The notes beneath the pieces are model-generated. The model saw only the letters and a program-made list of their open reading frames with translations. It had not been told where the DNA came from and made no database searches. This document shows positions 56,008 through 64,000 of a stretch of 64,000 nucleotides of DNA, in pieces (the first letter of the stretch is position 1; each line of letters opens with the position of its first letter). This DNA comes from Arthrobacter nitrophenolicus. GTDB lineage: Bacteria; Actinomycetota; Actinomycetes; Actinomycetales; Micrococcaceae. The DNA is taken from assembly GCF_000332815.1 (NCBI RefSeq), contig NZ_AOFD01000018.1, positions 1-64,000 on the forward strand, given 5' to 3'. Position numbers and translations under genes: made by a program.

Positions 56008-56403
56008 GTGGTCCATCCAGCATCAGGCTTCCGCGGTACCCGTGCAGGCGTCACCGCAGGATCCGGTTCCAGCCTCCAGTCCGGCGAGGACCACGGCGCC
56101 CCCCTGCCGCGGATCAAAGTGTCCTACTGGTGCGCCAAGGGCCACGAAACGCAGCCCGTCTTCCTTAAGCTGCCGGAAGACCAGATCCCGGTGGTGTGGG
56201 ACTGCCGGAGGTGCGGGGCGCCCGCCACCCGGGACGGCCATGCGGAGGCAGCGGCCGATGCGCTGGACGATGGCTACAAGAGCCATCTTGAGTACGTTAA
56301 AGAAAGACGCTCCGGCCAGGACGCCGAAGACGTCCTGGCGGGAGCGCTGGAAAAGCTACGCGCCCGCGGCATCCTTTCGGACGAGCTGCTGCGGGACACG
56401 TGA
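56008..56403 (+). CDS. rbpA: RNA polymerase-binding protein RbpA
   Basis: A 131-residue actinobacterial transcription factor that binds the primary sigma factor and stabilises the open complex. It begins GTG-VHPASGFRGTRAGVTAGSGSS. The core zinc-ribbon-like domain has SYWCAKGHETQPVFL and VVWDCRRCGAPATRDG. The basic linker and the C-terminal sigma-interaction domain follow, with HLEYVKERRSGQDAEDVLAGALEKLRARG. AGGAG precedes the start. Its last 48 bases overlap the convergent pgl gene. Confidence 0.96.
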   Translation: MVHPASGFRGTRAGVTAGSGSSLQSGEDHGAPLPRIKVSYWCAKGHETQPVFLKLPEDQIPVVWDCRRCGAPATRDGHAEAAADALDDGYKSHLEYVKERRSGQDAEDVLAGALEKLRARGILSDELLRDT

Positions 56404-57174
56404 CGCGGCGTTCTCGTCGATAAGCCAGAGGGTCCGGGACCTTCCCCGCGGCCCTGCGGCGGGAACCTGCACGGGGTTGGCCCCGGCGAGGGCCAGGCCG
56501 ACCGCACCCGCCTTGTCCTCGCCTGCGACCACCATCCACACCTCCGCTGCCGTGTTAATGGCCGGCAGTGTCAGTGACACGCGCAGGGGCGGCGGTTTGG
56601 GGGAGTTGCGGACTCCGACAACCGTCCGTTGCTTTTCCCGGATCCCTGCCTGCTCGGGGAAGAGCGAAGCTACATGGGCGTCAGGCCCCACGCCGAGCAG
56701 CACCACGTCGAGCCGGGGCAGCGCCGCCGGGTGTTCGGGCCGGTCATCGGACATGTCAGCCGCATGTTCGGCTGCCGCAGCCTCCCGCAGCCGCCGTGCG
56801 TAGTCCTCTGCGGCCTCCTCGGGTGTCTCGAAGTCGTCGGAGGAACCGGGCTGGTGGACGCGCTGCGGGTCGACCGGGATACGCGAGAGCAGGGCGTCAA
56901 ACGCCTGCTTCGTGTTCCGGTCGGGATCCGCTGAACCGACGAAACGTTCGTCGCCCCACCAGAAGTTCACCCTGGACCAGTCGACGGCGGGCGCCGCCGG
57001 AGAGTCAGCTACAGCCTTCAGCGTGCCGATGCCCACCGTGCCTCCGGTGAGCACCACGGTGGCCTCACCGTGTTTGTCCTGCACATCCACGAGCTTGGTG
57101 ATGAGCCGGGCCGCAATGGCCGCCATCAGGACGGATGAATCAGGATGGACGCTTACTCTGGGCTCAACGCTCAC
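56356..57174 (-). CDS. pgl: 6-phosphogluconolactonase
   Basis: A 272-residue lactonase of the oxidative pentose-phosphate pathway (6-phosphogluconolactone to 6-phosphogluconate). It has the NagB/RpiA-like fold: ATVVLTGGTVGIGTLKAV (phosphate loop), RVNFWWGDERFVGSADPDRN and LPRLDVVLLGVGPDAHVASLFPEQ, with the catalytic HVASLFP. SLTLPAINTAAEVWMVVAG is the late conserved strand. It overlaps the opcA end by 11 bases and is the last gene of the tkt-tal-pgi-zwf-opcA-pgl operon. Confidence 0.93.
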   Translation of the reverse strand: MSVEPRVSVHPDSSVLMAAIAARLITKLVDVQDKHGEATVVLTGGTVGIGTLKAVADSPAAPAVDWSRVNFWWGDERFVGSADPDRNTKQAFDALLSRIPVDPQRVHQPGSSDDFETPEEAAEDYARRLREAAAAEHAADMSDDRPEHPAALPRLDVVLLGVGPDAHVASLFPEQAGIREKQRTVVGVRNSPKPPPLRVSLTLPAINTAAEVWMVVAGEDKAGAVGLALAGANPVQVPAAGPRGRSRTLWLIDENAASRVPQQLVRKDAAGA

Positions 57175-58105
57175 TGGGACGGACGCTCCTTAGATTGGTA
57201 CGTGGCAGTCCAATAGTAATCACTTCGCCAAACACTTCGTCGGGGTCGAGCCGGCGGAGTTCTTCGGCGAGGCAGTCGCGGAGGCTGCGGCGTGGCAGGG
57301 AGATCCGTTGGGCGGGCTGGCCTGGCTGGGTGAGCTCGGCGACCGAAAGCCCGGGGCGGAACAGCTGCACATCGCCGCCGGGGCGGCTGAGGCGCACCCG
57401 GCGGATCCCGGTTCCCGCGGGGTCGGCCACGATGGTGACCGGGGCATCCAGGGTGAGGGTGAGCCAGGCGGCCAGCAGGATGGTGCTGGGTGAATCCGAG
57501 GCACCCTCGACGGCGACCGCGGTCACCGGGGAGGTGTCCACCTCGTCCAGCGCCGCGGCGAGCTGGATCCGCCAGTTGGTCAGGCGGGTCCAGGCGAGGT
57601 CGGTGTCGCCTGCCTTGTAGGTGGAACGGATGTTCTCCAGCGCGGCCTGGGGGTCGGGCTCGTTCGCCGAGTCGGTGATCCGGCGGTGCGCGATCCGGCC
57701 GATGGAGGTTTCGCACGCGTTCTCCGGCGCACCGTGCGGCCACCACGCCACGATCGGGGCGTCAGGGAGCAGCAGCGCGGCCACCAGGGACTCGGACTCG
57801 TGGGCGAGCTGGCCGTAGCCGCGCAGCACGATCACCTCCGAGGCGCCGGCGTCCCCGCCCACCCGGATTTGCGCGTCCAGCCGGTCCGCGTGCTCCTTTC
57901 CGGCGTCGGCGAGAACGATGATCCGGCAGGGGTGTTCCCGGCTGGCGTCGTTCGCGGCCTCGATCGCTTCCTCTTCGAGTCCGGACTTCGTGACCACGAC
58001 GAGGGTCAGGACCCGGCCCAGGGCGATCACGCCACCCTGCTCGCGCAGGGCCATGATCTTCTTGGAGACGTTCGAGGTGGTGGTATCGGGCAGGTCAACG
58101 ATCAT
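57164..58105 (-). CDS. opcA: Glucose-6-phosphate dehydrogenase assembly protein OpcA
   Basis: A 313-residue actinobacterial and cyanobacterial partner that activates or assembles Zwf. It begins MIVDLPDTTTSNVSKKIMALREQGGVIALGRVLTLVV, the typical opening. HPCRIIVLAD, IVAWWPHGAPEN and WTRLTNWRIQLAAALDEV are the recognisable blocks. No enzymatic motif is expected. Its ATG overlaps the zwf TGA (ATGA), so the partners are made together. Confidence 0.94.
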   Translation of the reverse strand: MIVDLPDTTTSNVSKKIMALREQGGVIALGRVLTLVVVTKSGLEEEAIEAANDASREHPCRIIVLADAGKEHADRLDAQIRVGGDAGASEVIVLRGYGQLAHESESLVAALLLPDAPIVAWWPHGAPENACETSIGRIAHRRITDSANEPDPQAALENIRSTYKAGDTDLAWTRLTNWRIQLAAALDEVDTSPVTAVAVEGASDSPSTILLAAWLTLTLDAPVTIVADPAGTGIRRVRLSRPGGDVQLFRPGLSVAELTQPGQPAQRISLPRRSLRDCLAEELRRLDPDEVFGEVITIGLPRTNLRSVRPSER

Positions 58106-59661
58106 GGCCTTCTCCAGGTTCGTCCGTCACGGGCCAGCAACTCATCCGCGGACGCGGGGCCCCAGCTGCCGGGGGCGTAGGGCTCGGGCTGCTCTTTGAG
58201 TGAGGCCCAGTAGTCCTCGAACGGGTCGAGGATCTTCCAGGACAGCTCCACTTCCTCGTGCCGCGGGAACAGCGGCGGCTCGCCGAGCAGCACATCCAGG
58301 ATGAGCCTTTCGTAGGCTTCGGGGGAGGACTCGGTGAAGGAGTGCCCGTACCCGAAGTCCATGGTCACGTCCCGGACTTCCATCTGGGTGCCGGGGACCT
58401 TGGACCCGAACCGGATCGTGGCACCTTCGTCGGGCTGGACCCGGATCACGACGGCGTTCTGACCGAAGTCATCGTCCGTGTGGTCACGGAACAGCAGGTT
58501 GGGGGCGCGCTTGAACACCACCGCGATCTCCGTCACCCGCCGCCCCAGGCGCTTCCCGGCGCGCAGGTAGAACGGCACCCCGGCCCAGCGCCTGGTGTGG
58601 ATGTCCACCCGGATCGCCGCGTAGGTTTCCGTGGTCGAGTCCGCGGGGATGCCTTCTTCCTCCAGGTAGCCCTGGACCTGCTCCCCGCCCTGCCAGCCGC
58701 CGGTAAACTGCCCCCGCGCCGAGTGCGTTGACAAGTCCTCCGGAAGCTTGACCGCGGCGAGGACCTTTTCCTTCTCCGCGCGCAGGTCATCGGCGTTGAA
58801 GGAGATGGGCTCCTCCATCGCAGTCAGCGCCAACAGCTGCAGCAGGTGGTTCTGGATGACGTCGCGGGCAGCACCCACGCCGTCGTAATACCCCGCCCGG
58901 CCCCCGGTGCCGATATCCTCGGCCATCGTGATCTGGACATGGTCCACGTAGTTCGCGTTCCACAACGGCTCGAACAGCTGGTTCGCGAACCGCAGCGCCA
59001 GGATGTTCTGGACCGTTTCCTTGCCCAGGTAGTGGTCGATCCGGAACACAGCATCCGCGGGGAACACGGACTCCACGATGTCGTTGAGCTTCCGGGCCGA
59101 TTCCAGGTCATGCCCGAACGGCTTCTCGATCACCACGCGGCGCCACTTGTCCCCGTCGGCCTGCGCCAGCCCGTGCTTGGACAGTTGCCGGCAGACCTGC
59201 TCGAACGCCTTCGGCGGGATCGAGAGGTAGAACGCGTGGTTCCCGCGGGTGCCGCGGACATCATCGAGTTCCTTGACCGTGTCACCGAGCCGCTGGAACG
59301 CGGCGTCGTCGTCGAACTCGCCCTGCACGAACCGGATGCCCTCGGCAAGCTGGTTCCACACCGCCTCGTCGAACGGCGTGCGTGCGTACGACTGCACCGA
59401 GGACTTCACCTGGGCGGCGAAATCCTCATCGCTCCATTCACGGCGCCCGAAGCCCACCAGCGCGAAGCTCGGCGGCAGCAACCCGCGGTTGGCAAGGTCA
59501 TACACCGCCGGCATCAGCTTCTTCCGGGCAAGGTCACCCGTCACCCCAAACAAAACAAGCGACGACGGACCGGCAATCCGGTTCAAACGGCGGTCCCGCG
59601 GATCGCGGAGCGGATTCCGCCCCCGGCCCGCGGCCTTCCTGCCGTATTCAGTTTCTGGCAT
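58102..59661 (-). CDS. zwf: Glucose-6-phosphate 1-dehydrogenase
   Basis: A 519-residue dehydrogenase making 6-phosphogluconolactone and NADPH. The coenzyme fingerprint is SSLVLFGVTGDLARKKLMPAVY. The substrate site RIDHYLGKETVQNILALRFAN carries the catalytic His-Lys environment. VIEKPFGHDLESARKLN holds the conserved EKPxG, and FYLRAGKRLGRRVTEIAVVFK the C-terminal Lys/Arg. Length is normal. It lies in the usual order between pgi and opcA. Confidence 0.97.
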   Translation of the reverse strand: MPETEYGRKAAGRGRNPLRDPRDRRLNRIAGPSSLVLFGVTGDLARKKLMPAVYDLANRGLLPPSFALVGFGRREWSDEDFAAQVKSSVQSYARTPFDEAVWNQLAEGIRFVQGEFDDDAAFQRLGDTVKELDDVRGTRGNHAFYLSIPPKAFEQVCRQLSKHGLAQADGDKWRRVVIEKPFGHDLESARKLNDIVESVFPADAVFRIDHYLGKETVQNILALRFANQLFEPLWNANYVDHVQITMAEDIGTGGRAGYYDGVGAARDVIQNHLLQLLALTAMEEPISFNADDLRAEKEKVLAAVKLPEDLSTHSARGQFTGGWQGGEQVQGYLEEEGIPADSTTETYAAIRVDIHTRRWAGVPFYLRAGKRLGRRVTEIAVVFKRAPNLLFRDHTDDDFGQNAVVIRVQPDEGATIRFGSKVPGTQMEVRDVTMDFGYGHSFTESSPEAYERLILDVLLGEPPLFPRHEEVELSWKILDPFEDYWASLKEQPEPYAPGSWGPASADELLARDGRTWRRP

Positions 59662-59676
59662 AGTGCTTGTGCGCCT

Positions 59677-61308
59677 TTAGCTTTCGGTTGCGGATGCGCG
59701 GGCGGAGAGCGCTGCGATGATGTCTTGCAGCTGCGCCACGCCGGCGGCACGGTTGGTCAGGTGCAGGCGGAGGACGGGGCGGCCGTGTCCTTCCAGGACC
59801 TGCGCATCGCCCGCAGCCTGCGCGGAGATCAGCTCGCCGAACGTGAAGGGCCGGTCCGGGATGGACAGGTCTTCAGCCGGGGACGCCGTCACCTGGAGGA
59901 ACACACCGATGGCGGGACCGCCCTTGTGGAACTGTCCGGTGGAGTGCAGGAAGCGCGGTCCCCAGCCGAAGGTCACGGGCCGGCCGGTGGCTGCCGCGAG
60001 CTCGTCGCGGATGCCTTCCAGTTCCGCGAAGGCCAGGCGGTCGAAGTAGGCCTGGACGCTGAGGTAGCTGTCCGGGGACAGCGTGCCCAGCAAAGCCTTC
60101 ACGGCACCTTCGGCGGTGGCTGCGTCACCGAGCCAGTCGCCGCCGCGGACCTCGATGGCGCCGTCGACAAACGCCGCGGGCGTGGGTTCGGGCTGTGCGT
60201 CCAGCAGGCCGCGGGCAGCGACCTTGGCTGCCTCAACGTCCGGCTGGTCGAACGGGTTGATGCCGAGAAGACGGCCAGCGACGGCCGTGGCGAACTCCCA
60301 CACCATCATCTGCGTGGCCAGGCCGCCTGCGATGGCCACCTGGTTTTCGCCGAGTTCGACGTCGGCGTCCGCGTTCACCAGGCGCACCACCAGGACGTCC
60401 GGCGCGCCGTGGCTGACCTCGGGGGAGGCGGGGCCTGCAACAACCGGCAGGACACCCGTGCCCAGCTTGCCCGTGGATTCCGCGATGAGCTGCTCGGCCC
60501 AGTCGGCGAATCCGACGATGCCGGATCCGTCCTCGGCAATCACGATCTTGTTGCGCAGCGGGGTGGTGCCGCCCAGCGCGGCGCCGAGCGCCAGTCCGAT
60601 GTTCTCCGGTGCATCCTCGTTGAGGATTTCCGCAGCCTCCTCGGCTTCATCAAGGAAGGCCTGGATGTCCACGCCGGCCAGGCCCGAAGGCACCAGGCCG
60701 AAGGCGGTCAGCGCCGAGAAACGGCCGCCCACGTTGGGGTCGGCGTTGAACACGGCGCGGTAGCCAGCCTCACGGGAAGCCTTGTCCAGCGGGGAACCCG
60801 GATCGGTGACGATGATGATCCGGCTCGCGGCGTCGACGCCGGCGTCGTTGAACGCCTTCTCGAACACGCGGCGCTGGGAATCCGTTTCCACGGTGGAGCC
60901 CGACTTGGACGAGACCACAATCGCGGTCTCGGCCAGCCGGTCTGCCAGGGCAGCACGGACCTGGTCCGGGTCCGTGCTGTCCAGCACTGTCAGCTCGACG
61001 CCGGCGGTACCGGCAATGACCTCGGGTGCCAGCGAGGATCCGCCCATACCGCAGAGTACGATGCGGGTTACACCCTCGGACCGAAGGGCGTCACGGAGTT
61101 CCAGGATGTCCTTCACGAGGGGCTGGGAGACGGTGGCCGCCTCCACCCAGCCAAGCCGGATCGCTGACTCGGACTCGGCGTCCGCACCCCACAAGGTGTG
61201 GTCCTTGGCGAAGATCCGGGTGGCAATCCGGTCCGCCACCAGGGCGGGAATGTGCTGCTCGAGTGCCTGCTGTGCTGCGCCGGTGGCGTCGTAGCTGAGA
61301 GTGCTCAT
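59677..61308 (-). CDS. pgi: Glucose-6-phosphate isomerase
   Basis: A 543-residue isomerase of glucose-6-phosphate and fructose-6-phosphate with two SIS sugar-isomerase domains. It is of the actinobacterial type found in the tal-zwf operon. The first SIS phosphate loop is VLCGMGGSSLAPEVIAGTAG. VVSSKSGSTVETDSQRRVFE and PNVGGRFSALTAFGLVP follow, the latter with the PGI active-site region. GRPVTFGWGPRFLHSTGQFHKGG holds the C-terminal His and Lys. It starts 6 bases after the tal stop. Confidence 0.92.
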   Translation of the reverse strand: MSTLSYDATGAAQQALEQHIPALVADRIATRIFAKDHTLWGADAESESAIRLGWVEAATVSQPLVKDILELRDALRSEGVTRIVLCGMGGSSLAPEVIAGTAGVELTVLDSTDPDQVRAALADRLAETAIVVSSKSGSTVETDSQRRVFEKAFNDAGVDAASRIIIVTDPGSPLDKASREAGYRAVFNADPNVGGRFSALTAFGLVPSGLAGVDIQAFLDEAEEAAEILNEDAPENIGLALGAALGGTTPLRNKIVIAEDGSGIVGFADWAEQLIAESTGKLGTGVLPVVAGPASPEVSHGAPDVLVVRLVNADADVELGENQVAIAGGLATQMMVWEFATAVAGRLLGINPFDQPDVEAAKVAARGLLDAQPEPTPAAFVDGAIEVRGGDWLGDAATAEGAVKALLGTLSPDSYLSVQAYFDRLAFAELEGIRDELAAATGRPVTFGWGPRFLHSTGQFHKGGPAIGVFLQVTASPAEDLSIPDRPFTFGELISAQAAGDAQVLEGHGRPVLRLHLTNRAAGVAQLQDIIAALSARASATES

Positions 61309-61314
61309 ATGGGA

Positions 61315-62430
61315 CTAGGAAGCCTTCCGTGCTGAGGCGAGGGCACCTTCGACGTCGGCCAGGAGTTCCTTCCAGCTGGCCACGAACTTGTCCAGGCCTT
61401 CGGATTCCAGGATTGCGACGACGTCGTTGTAGGACACGCCGAGGTTCTCCAGGGCATCGAGGGTGGCGTTGGCTTCGGCGTAGGTGCCGCTGATGGTGTT
61501 CCCGGTGACCACGCCGTGGTCGAATGTGGCGTCCAGGGTCTTCTCGGGCATGGTGTTGACCACGCCGGGGGCGACGAGTTCTGTGACGTAGAGGGTGTCC
61601 GGGTAGGCCGGGTCCTTCACGCCGGTGGAGGCCCACAGCGGCCGCTGCGGGCGGGCGCCGGACTCTGCCAGCAGGGCCCAGCGTTCGGTGGCGAAGAGCT
61701 CTTCGTAGACCTGGTAGGCGAGGCGGGCGTTGGCGACCCCGGCCTTGCCCTTGAGGGCGAGGGCTTCCTCGGTGCCGATGGCGGTCAGGCGCTTGTCGAT
61801 CTCGGTGTCCACGCGGGAGACGAAGAAGGAGGCCACGGAGTGGATCCTGGAGAGGTCGTGGCCGTTTTCCTTGGCCTGTTCCAGGCCTGACTGGAAGGCG
61901 TTGATGACGGCGCGGTAGCGCTCCAGGGAGAAGATCAGGGTCACGTTGACGCTGATGCCCTCGGCCAGGGTGGCGGTGATCGCCTCGAGGCCTTCCAGGG
62001 TGGCGGGGATCTTGATCAGGACGTTGTCCTTGTTGACCTTCTTGAACAGGTGCTTGGCCTCGGCGATGGTGCCCGCGGTGTCCCAGGCCAGGCGGGGGTC
62101 CACCTCGATGGAGACGCGGCCGTCCACGCCGTTGGTGGCTGCTGCCACGGGGGCGAAGAGGTCGCAGGCGTCGGCGACGTCGGTGGTGGTGATTTCGAAG
62201 ATGGTGTCTTCGATGCTGGCGCCGGCGGCGGCCTGCTCGGCGATGGTCGCGTCGTAGTCGGTGCCGGAGGTGATGGCGGCGTGGAAGATGGACGGGTTGG
62301 TGGTCACGCCAACCACGTTCTTCTCTTCGATGAGCTTGGCCAGGGTGCCCGTTTCCAGGCGTCCGCGGGACAGGTCGTCAAGCCAGATGGAAACTCCGGC
62401 GTCGGAGAGCTGCTGGGTGGGAGTAGTCAT
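61315..62430 (-). CDS. tal: Transaldolase
   Basis: A 371-residue actinobacterial-length transaldolase moving a dihydroxyacetone unit between sugar phosphates. It begins [55 protein letters not shown] and the Schiff-base Lys in [16 protein letters not shown] are clear. [22 protein letters not shown] and [20 protein letters not shown] complete the barrel. It lies between tkt and pgi with short gaps. Confidence 0.96.
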   Translation of the reverse strand: MTTPTQQLSDAGVSIWLDDLSRGRLETGTLAKLIEEKNVVGVTTNPSIFHAAITSGTDYDATIAEQAAAGASIEDTIFEITTTDVADACDLFAPVAAATNGVDGRVSIEVDPRLAWDTAGTIAEAKHLFKKVNKDNVLIKIPATLEGLEAITATLAEGISVNVTLIFSLERYRAVINAFQSGLEQAKENGHDLSRIHSVASFFVSRVDTEIDKRLTAIGTEEALALKGKAGVANARLAYQVYEELFATERWALLAESGARPQRPLWASTGVKDPAYPDTLYVTELVAPGVVNTMPEKTLDATFDHGVVTGNTISGTYAEANATLDALENLGVSYNDVVAILESEGLDKFVASWKELLADVEGALASARKAS

Positions 62431-62459
62431 GATGGTTTATCTCCTCAAGTGTTCTGGGT

Positions 62460-64000
62460 TTAGGCCTGGAGGCCGGCGAGGGAGTCCTTGGCAGCGGCGG
62501 CGACTGCCTCCGCGGTGATGCCGAACTCCTGGAAGAGGCGCTTGTAGTCGGCGGAAGCGCCGTAGTGTTCGAGGCTGATGGAGCGGCCGGCGTCGCCGAC
62601 GAATTCCTTCCAGCCAAGGGCAAGTCCTGCTTCAACGGACACGCGGGCCTTGACGGCGGCGGGCAGGACGGATTCGCGGTAGGCGGCGTCCTGCTTGTTG
62701 AACCATTCAACGCAGGGCATGGACACGACGCGGGCGGCGATGCCTTCGGCCTGCAGGGTCTCGCGGGCCTTGACGGCAAGCTGCACCTCGGAGCCGGTGG
62801 CGATCAGGATCACGTCGGCCGGGACGGTGGCGCCGTCCTTGGACGCTTCGGCCAGGACGTAGCCGCCCTTGGCAACACCGGCGGTGGAGCCGAAGGTGTC
62901 ACCGTCAGCTGCGCCCTCGCCGCGTTCCCAGGTGGGGATGTTCTGGCGGGTCAGGACGATGCCGGCAGGGTTGTCGTGGTTTTCCAGCATGGTCTTCCAC
63001 GCCGCTGCCACTTCGTTGGCGTCACCGGGGCGGACCACGTCCAGGCCCACGATGGCGCGCAGGGAGGCGAGCTGTTCCACTGGCTGGTGGGTGGGGCCGT
63101 CCTCGCCCAAGCCGATGGAGTCGTGCGTCCACACGTACAGGGACGGGACACCCATCAGGGCACCCAGGCGGATGGCCGGCCGCTGGTAGTCGCTGAAGAT
63201 CAGGAAGGTGCCGGAGAAGGCGCGGGTGCGGCCGTGCAGGCTGATGCCGTTCACGATCGACGCGGCGGCGTGCTCGCGGATGCCGAAGTGCAGGACCCGG
63301 CCGTACGGGTTGCCGGACCAGGCGTCCGTCTGCTTGGACGCCGGGACGAACGACGGCGACCCTTCAATGGTGGTGTTGTTGGACTCGGCGAGGTCGGCGG
63401 AGCCGCCCCAGAGTTCGGGCAGGACCGGGCCGAGGGCGTTCAGGACCTTGCCGGACGCGGCGCGGGTGGAGACGTCCTTGCCGGCAGGGAAGACCGGCAG
63501 GGCCTCGTCCACTCCGGCCGGAAGTTCCTTGGCCTCGATGCGCTGCAGCAGCGCGGCGGCCTCGGTGTTGGCGGCCTGCCAGGCGTTGAAGGACTCTTCC
63601 CATTCCTTGCGGGCAGCGGCGCCGCGGTCCACCACGGAACGGGCGTGGGCCAGGACTTCCTGGTCAACCTCGAAGGACTTGGCGGGGTCGAAGCCCAGCA
63701 CCGACTTGAGTGCTGCGACTTCCTCGGCACCCAGGGCGGAACCGTGGATCTTGCCGGTGTTCTGCTTCTTCGGCGCGGGGTAGCCGATGATGGTGCGCAG
63801 CGAGACGATGGACGGCTTGGAGGTCTCGGCCTTCGCAGCAAGCAGTGCGGAGTAGAGCTCCTGGACGTCTTCCTTGTACTCGCCGGTCTTGGTCCAGTCG
63901 ACGCGCTGGACGTGCCAGCCGTAGGCCTCGTAGCGTTTCAGGACGTCCTCGGTAAAGGCGATGTCGGTGTCGTCCTCGATGGAGATGTGGTTCTCGTCGT
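62460..64000 (-). CDS. tkt: Transketolase, partial (N terminus beyond the right edge)
   Basis: The last 513 or so residues of a thiamine-diphosphate transketolase moving two-carbon ketol units in the pentose-phosphate pathway. The visible part starts with NHISIEDDTDIAFTEDVLKRYEAYGWHV, the end of the cofactor (PP) domain. The Pyr domain has the catalytic-acid region HFGIREHAAASIVNGISLHG and SLYVWTHDSIGLGEDGPTHQPVEQLASLRAI. The C-terminal domain ends FGITAEAVAAAAKDSLAGLQA. The frame is open to position 64000. Stop TAA is at 62460-62462. Confidence 0.96.
   Translation of the reverse strand, partial: DENHISIEDDTDIAFTEDVLKRYEAYGWHVQRVDWTKTGEYKEDVQELYSALLAAKAETSKPSIVSLRTIIGYPAPKKQNTGKIHGSALGAEEVAALKSVLGFDPAKSFEVDQEVLAHARSVVDRGAAARKEWEESFNAWQAANTEAAALLQRIEAKELPAGVDEALPVFPAGKDVSTRAASGKVLNALGPVLPELWGGSADLAESNNTTIEGSPSFVPASKQTDAWSGNPYGRVLHFGIREHAAASIVNGISLHGRTRAFSGTFLIFSDYQRPAIRLGALMGVPSLYVWTHDSIGLGEDGPTHQPVEQLASLRAIVGLDVVRPGDANEVAAAWKTMLENHDNPAGIVLTRQNIPTWERGEGAADGDTFGSTAGVAKGGYVLAEASKDGATVPADVILIATGSEVQLAVKARETLQAEGIAARVVSMPCVEWFNKQDAAYRESVLPAAVKARVSVEAGLALGWKEFVGDAGRSISLEHYGASADYKRLFQEFGITAEAVAAAAKDSLAGLQA

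Noticed and set aside
58846..61167. A 773-codon open frame opposite zwf and pgi
   Set aside because: Crosses the boundary of two real genes on the other strand and shows no protein-like motifs.

Overview
The window is chromosomal DNA from a high-GC actinobacterium, most likely Arthrobacter, Pseudarthrobacter or a close relative in the Micrococcaceae. Support comes from the order uvrA–uvrC–rapZ–yvcK–whiA–sodA–gap–pgk–tpiA–secG–rbpA facing pgl–opcA–zwf–pgi–tal–tkt, from actinobacterial signatures (RbpA, OpcA, WhiA, CoaE fused to a GrpB domain, DUF222/13E12 HNH protein, DUF3516 helicase), from frequent GTG starts and from many apparently leaderless genes. I see no tRNA, rRNA, IS element, phage gene or CRISPR array, and no gene-free stretch above about 300 bases.

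Layout. 1-6.2 kb: mixed metabolic genes (partial glycogen-debranching-type protein, RibD/DHFR-like reductase, cupin, class III aminotransferase, stand-alone 5' nuclease, flavin reductase) and an overlapping pair of uncharacterised membrane proteins behind a 15-bp direct repeat. 6.2-18 kb: hrpB, a 50-residue protein with a possible leader peptide, hydrolase, LigD-type polymerase domain, HNH protein, secreted Cys-containing protein, YciO-like protein, VOC protein, HAD protein, phosphate transporter plus small membrane partner, second reductase, thioesterase. 18-31 kb: polA, GyrI-like, Eis-like acetyltransferase, rpsA, GNAT, YigZ, coaE, uvrB, and terC behind a probable Mn2+ (yybP-ykoY) riboswitch. 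31-42 kb: MFS exporter, peptidase-like hydrolase and GNAT, DUF3516 helicase, tam, heterodimeric ABC exporter with a YtrA-type GntR regulator. 42-64 kb: uvrA, HAD phosphatase, PlsC-type acyltransferase, uvrC-rapZ-yvcK-whiA, sodA, lower glycolysis (gap-pgk-tpiA) with secG, rbpA, and the pentose-phosphate operon on the opposite strand, cut by the right edge inside tkt.

The genes join central carbon flux (glycolysis, oxidative and non-oxidative pentose phosphate), nucleotide-excision repair (uvrA, uvrB, uvrC, polA) and cell-envelope or division control (rapZ, yvcK, whiA). A global feature is that eleven genes are interrupted by fourteen frameshifts, two of them in each of pgk, tpiA and one ABC subunit. 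Twelve are -1 shifts, mostly explained by one lost G or C in a short G/C run, so I read them as consensus-sequence errors and annotate the genes across the breaks. Candidates for new biology are modest: a structured gap leader, a uORF-small-protein unit at 8.9 kb, an over-spaced promoter with a dyad before the ABC/GntR operon, and a helically phased direct repeat before the 5.2-6.2 kb membrane pair.
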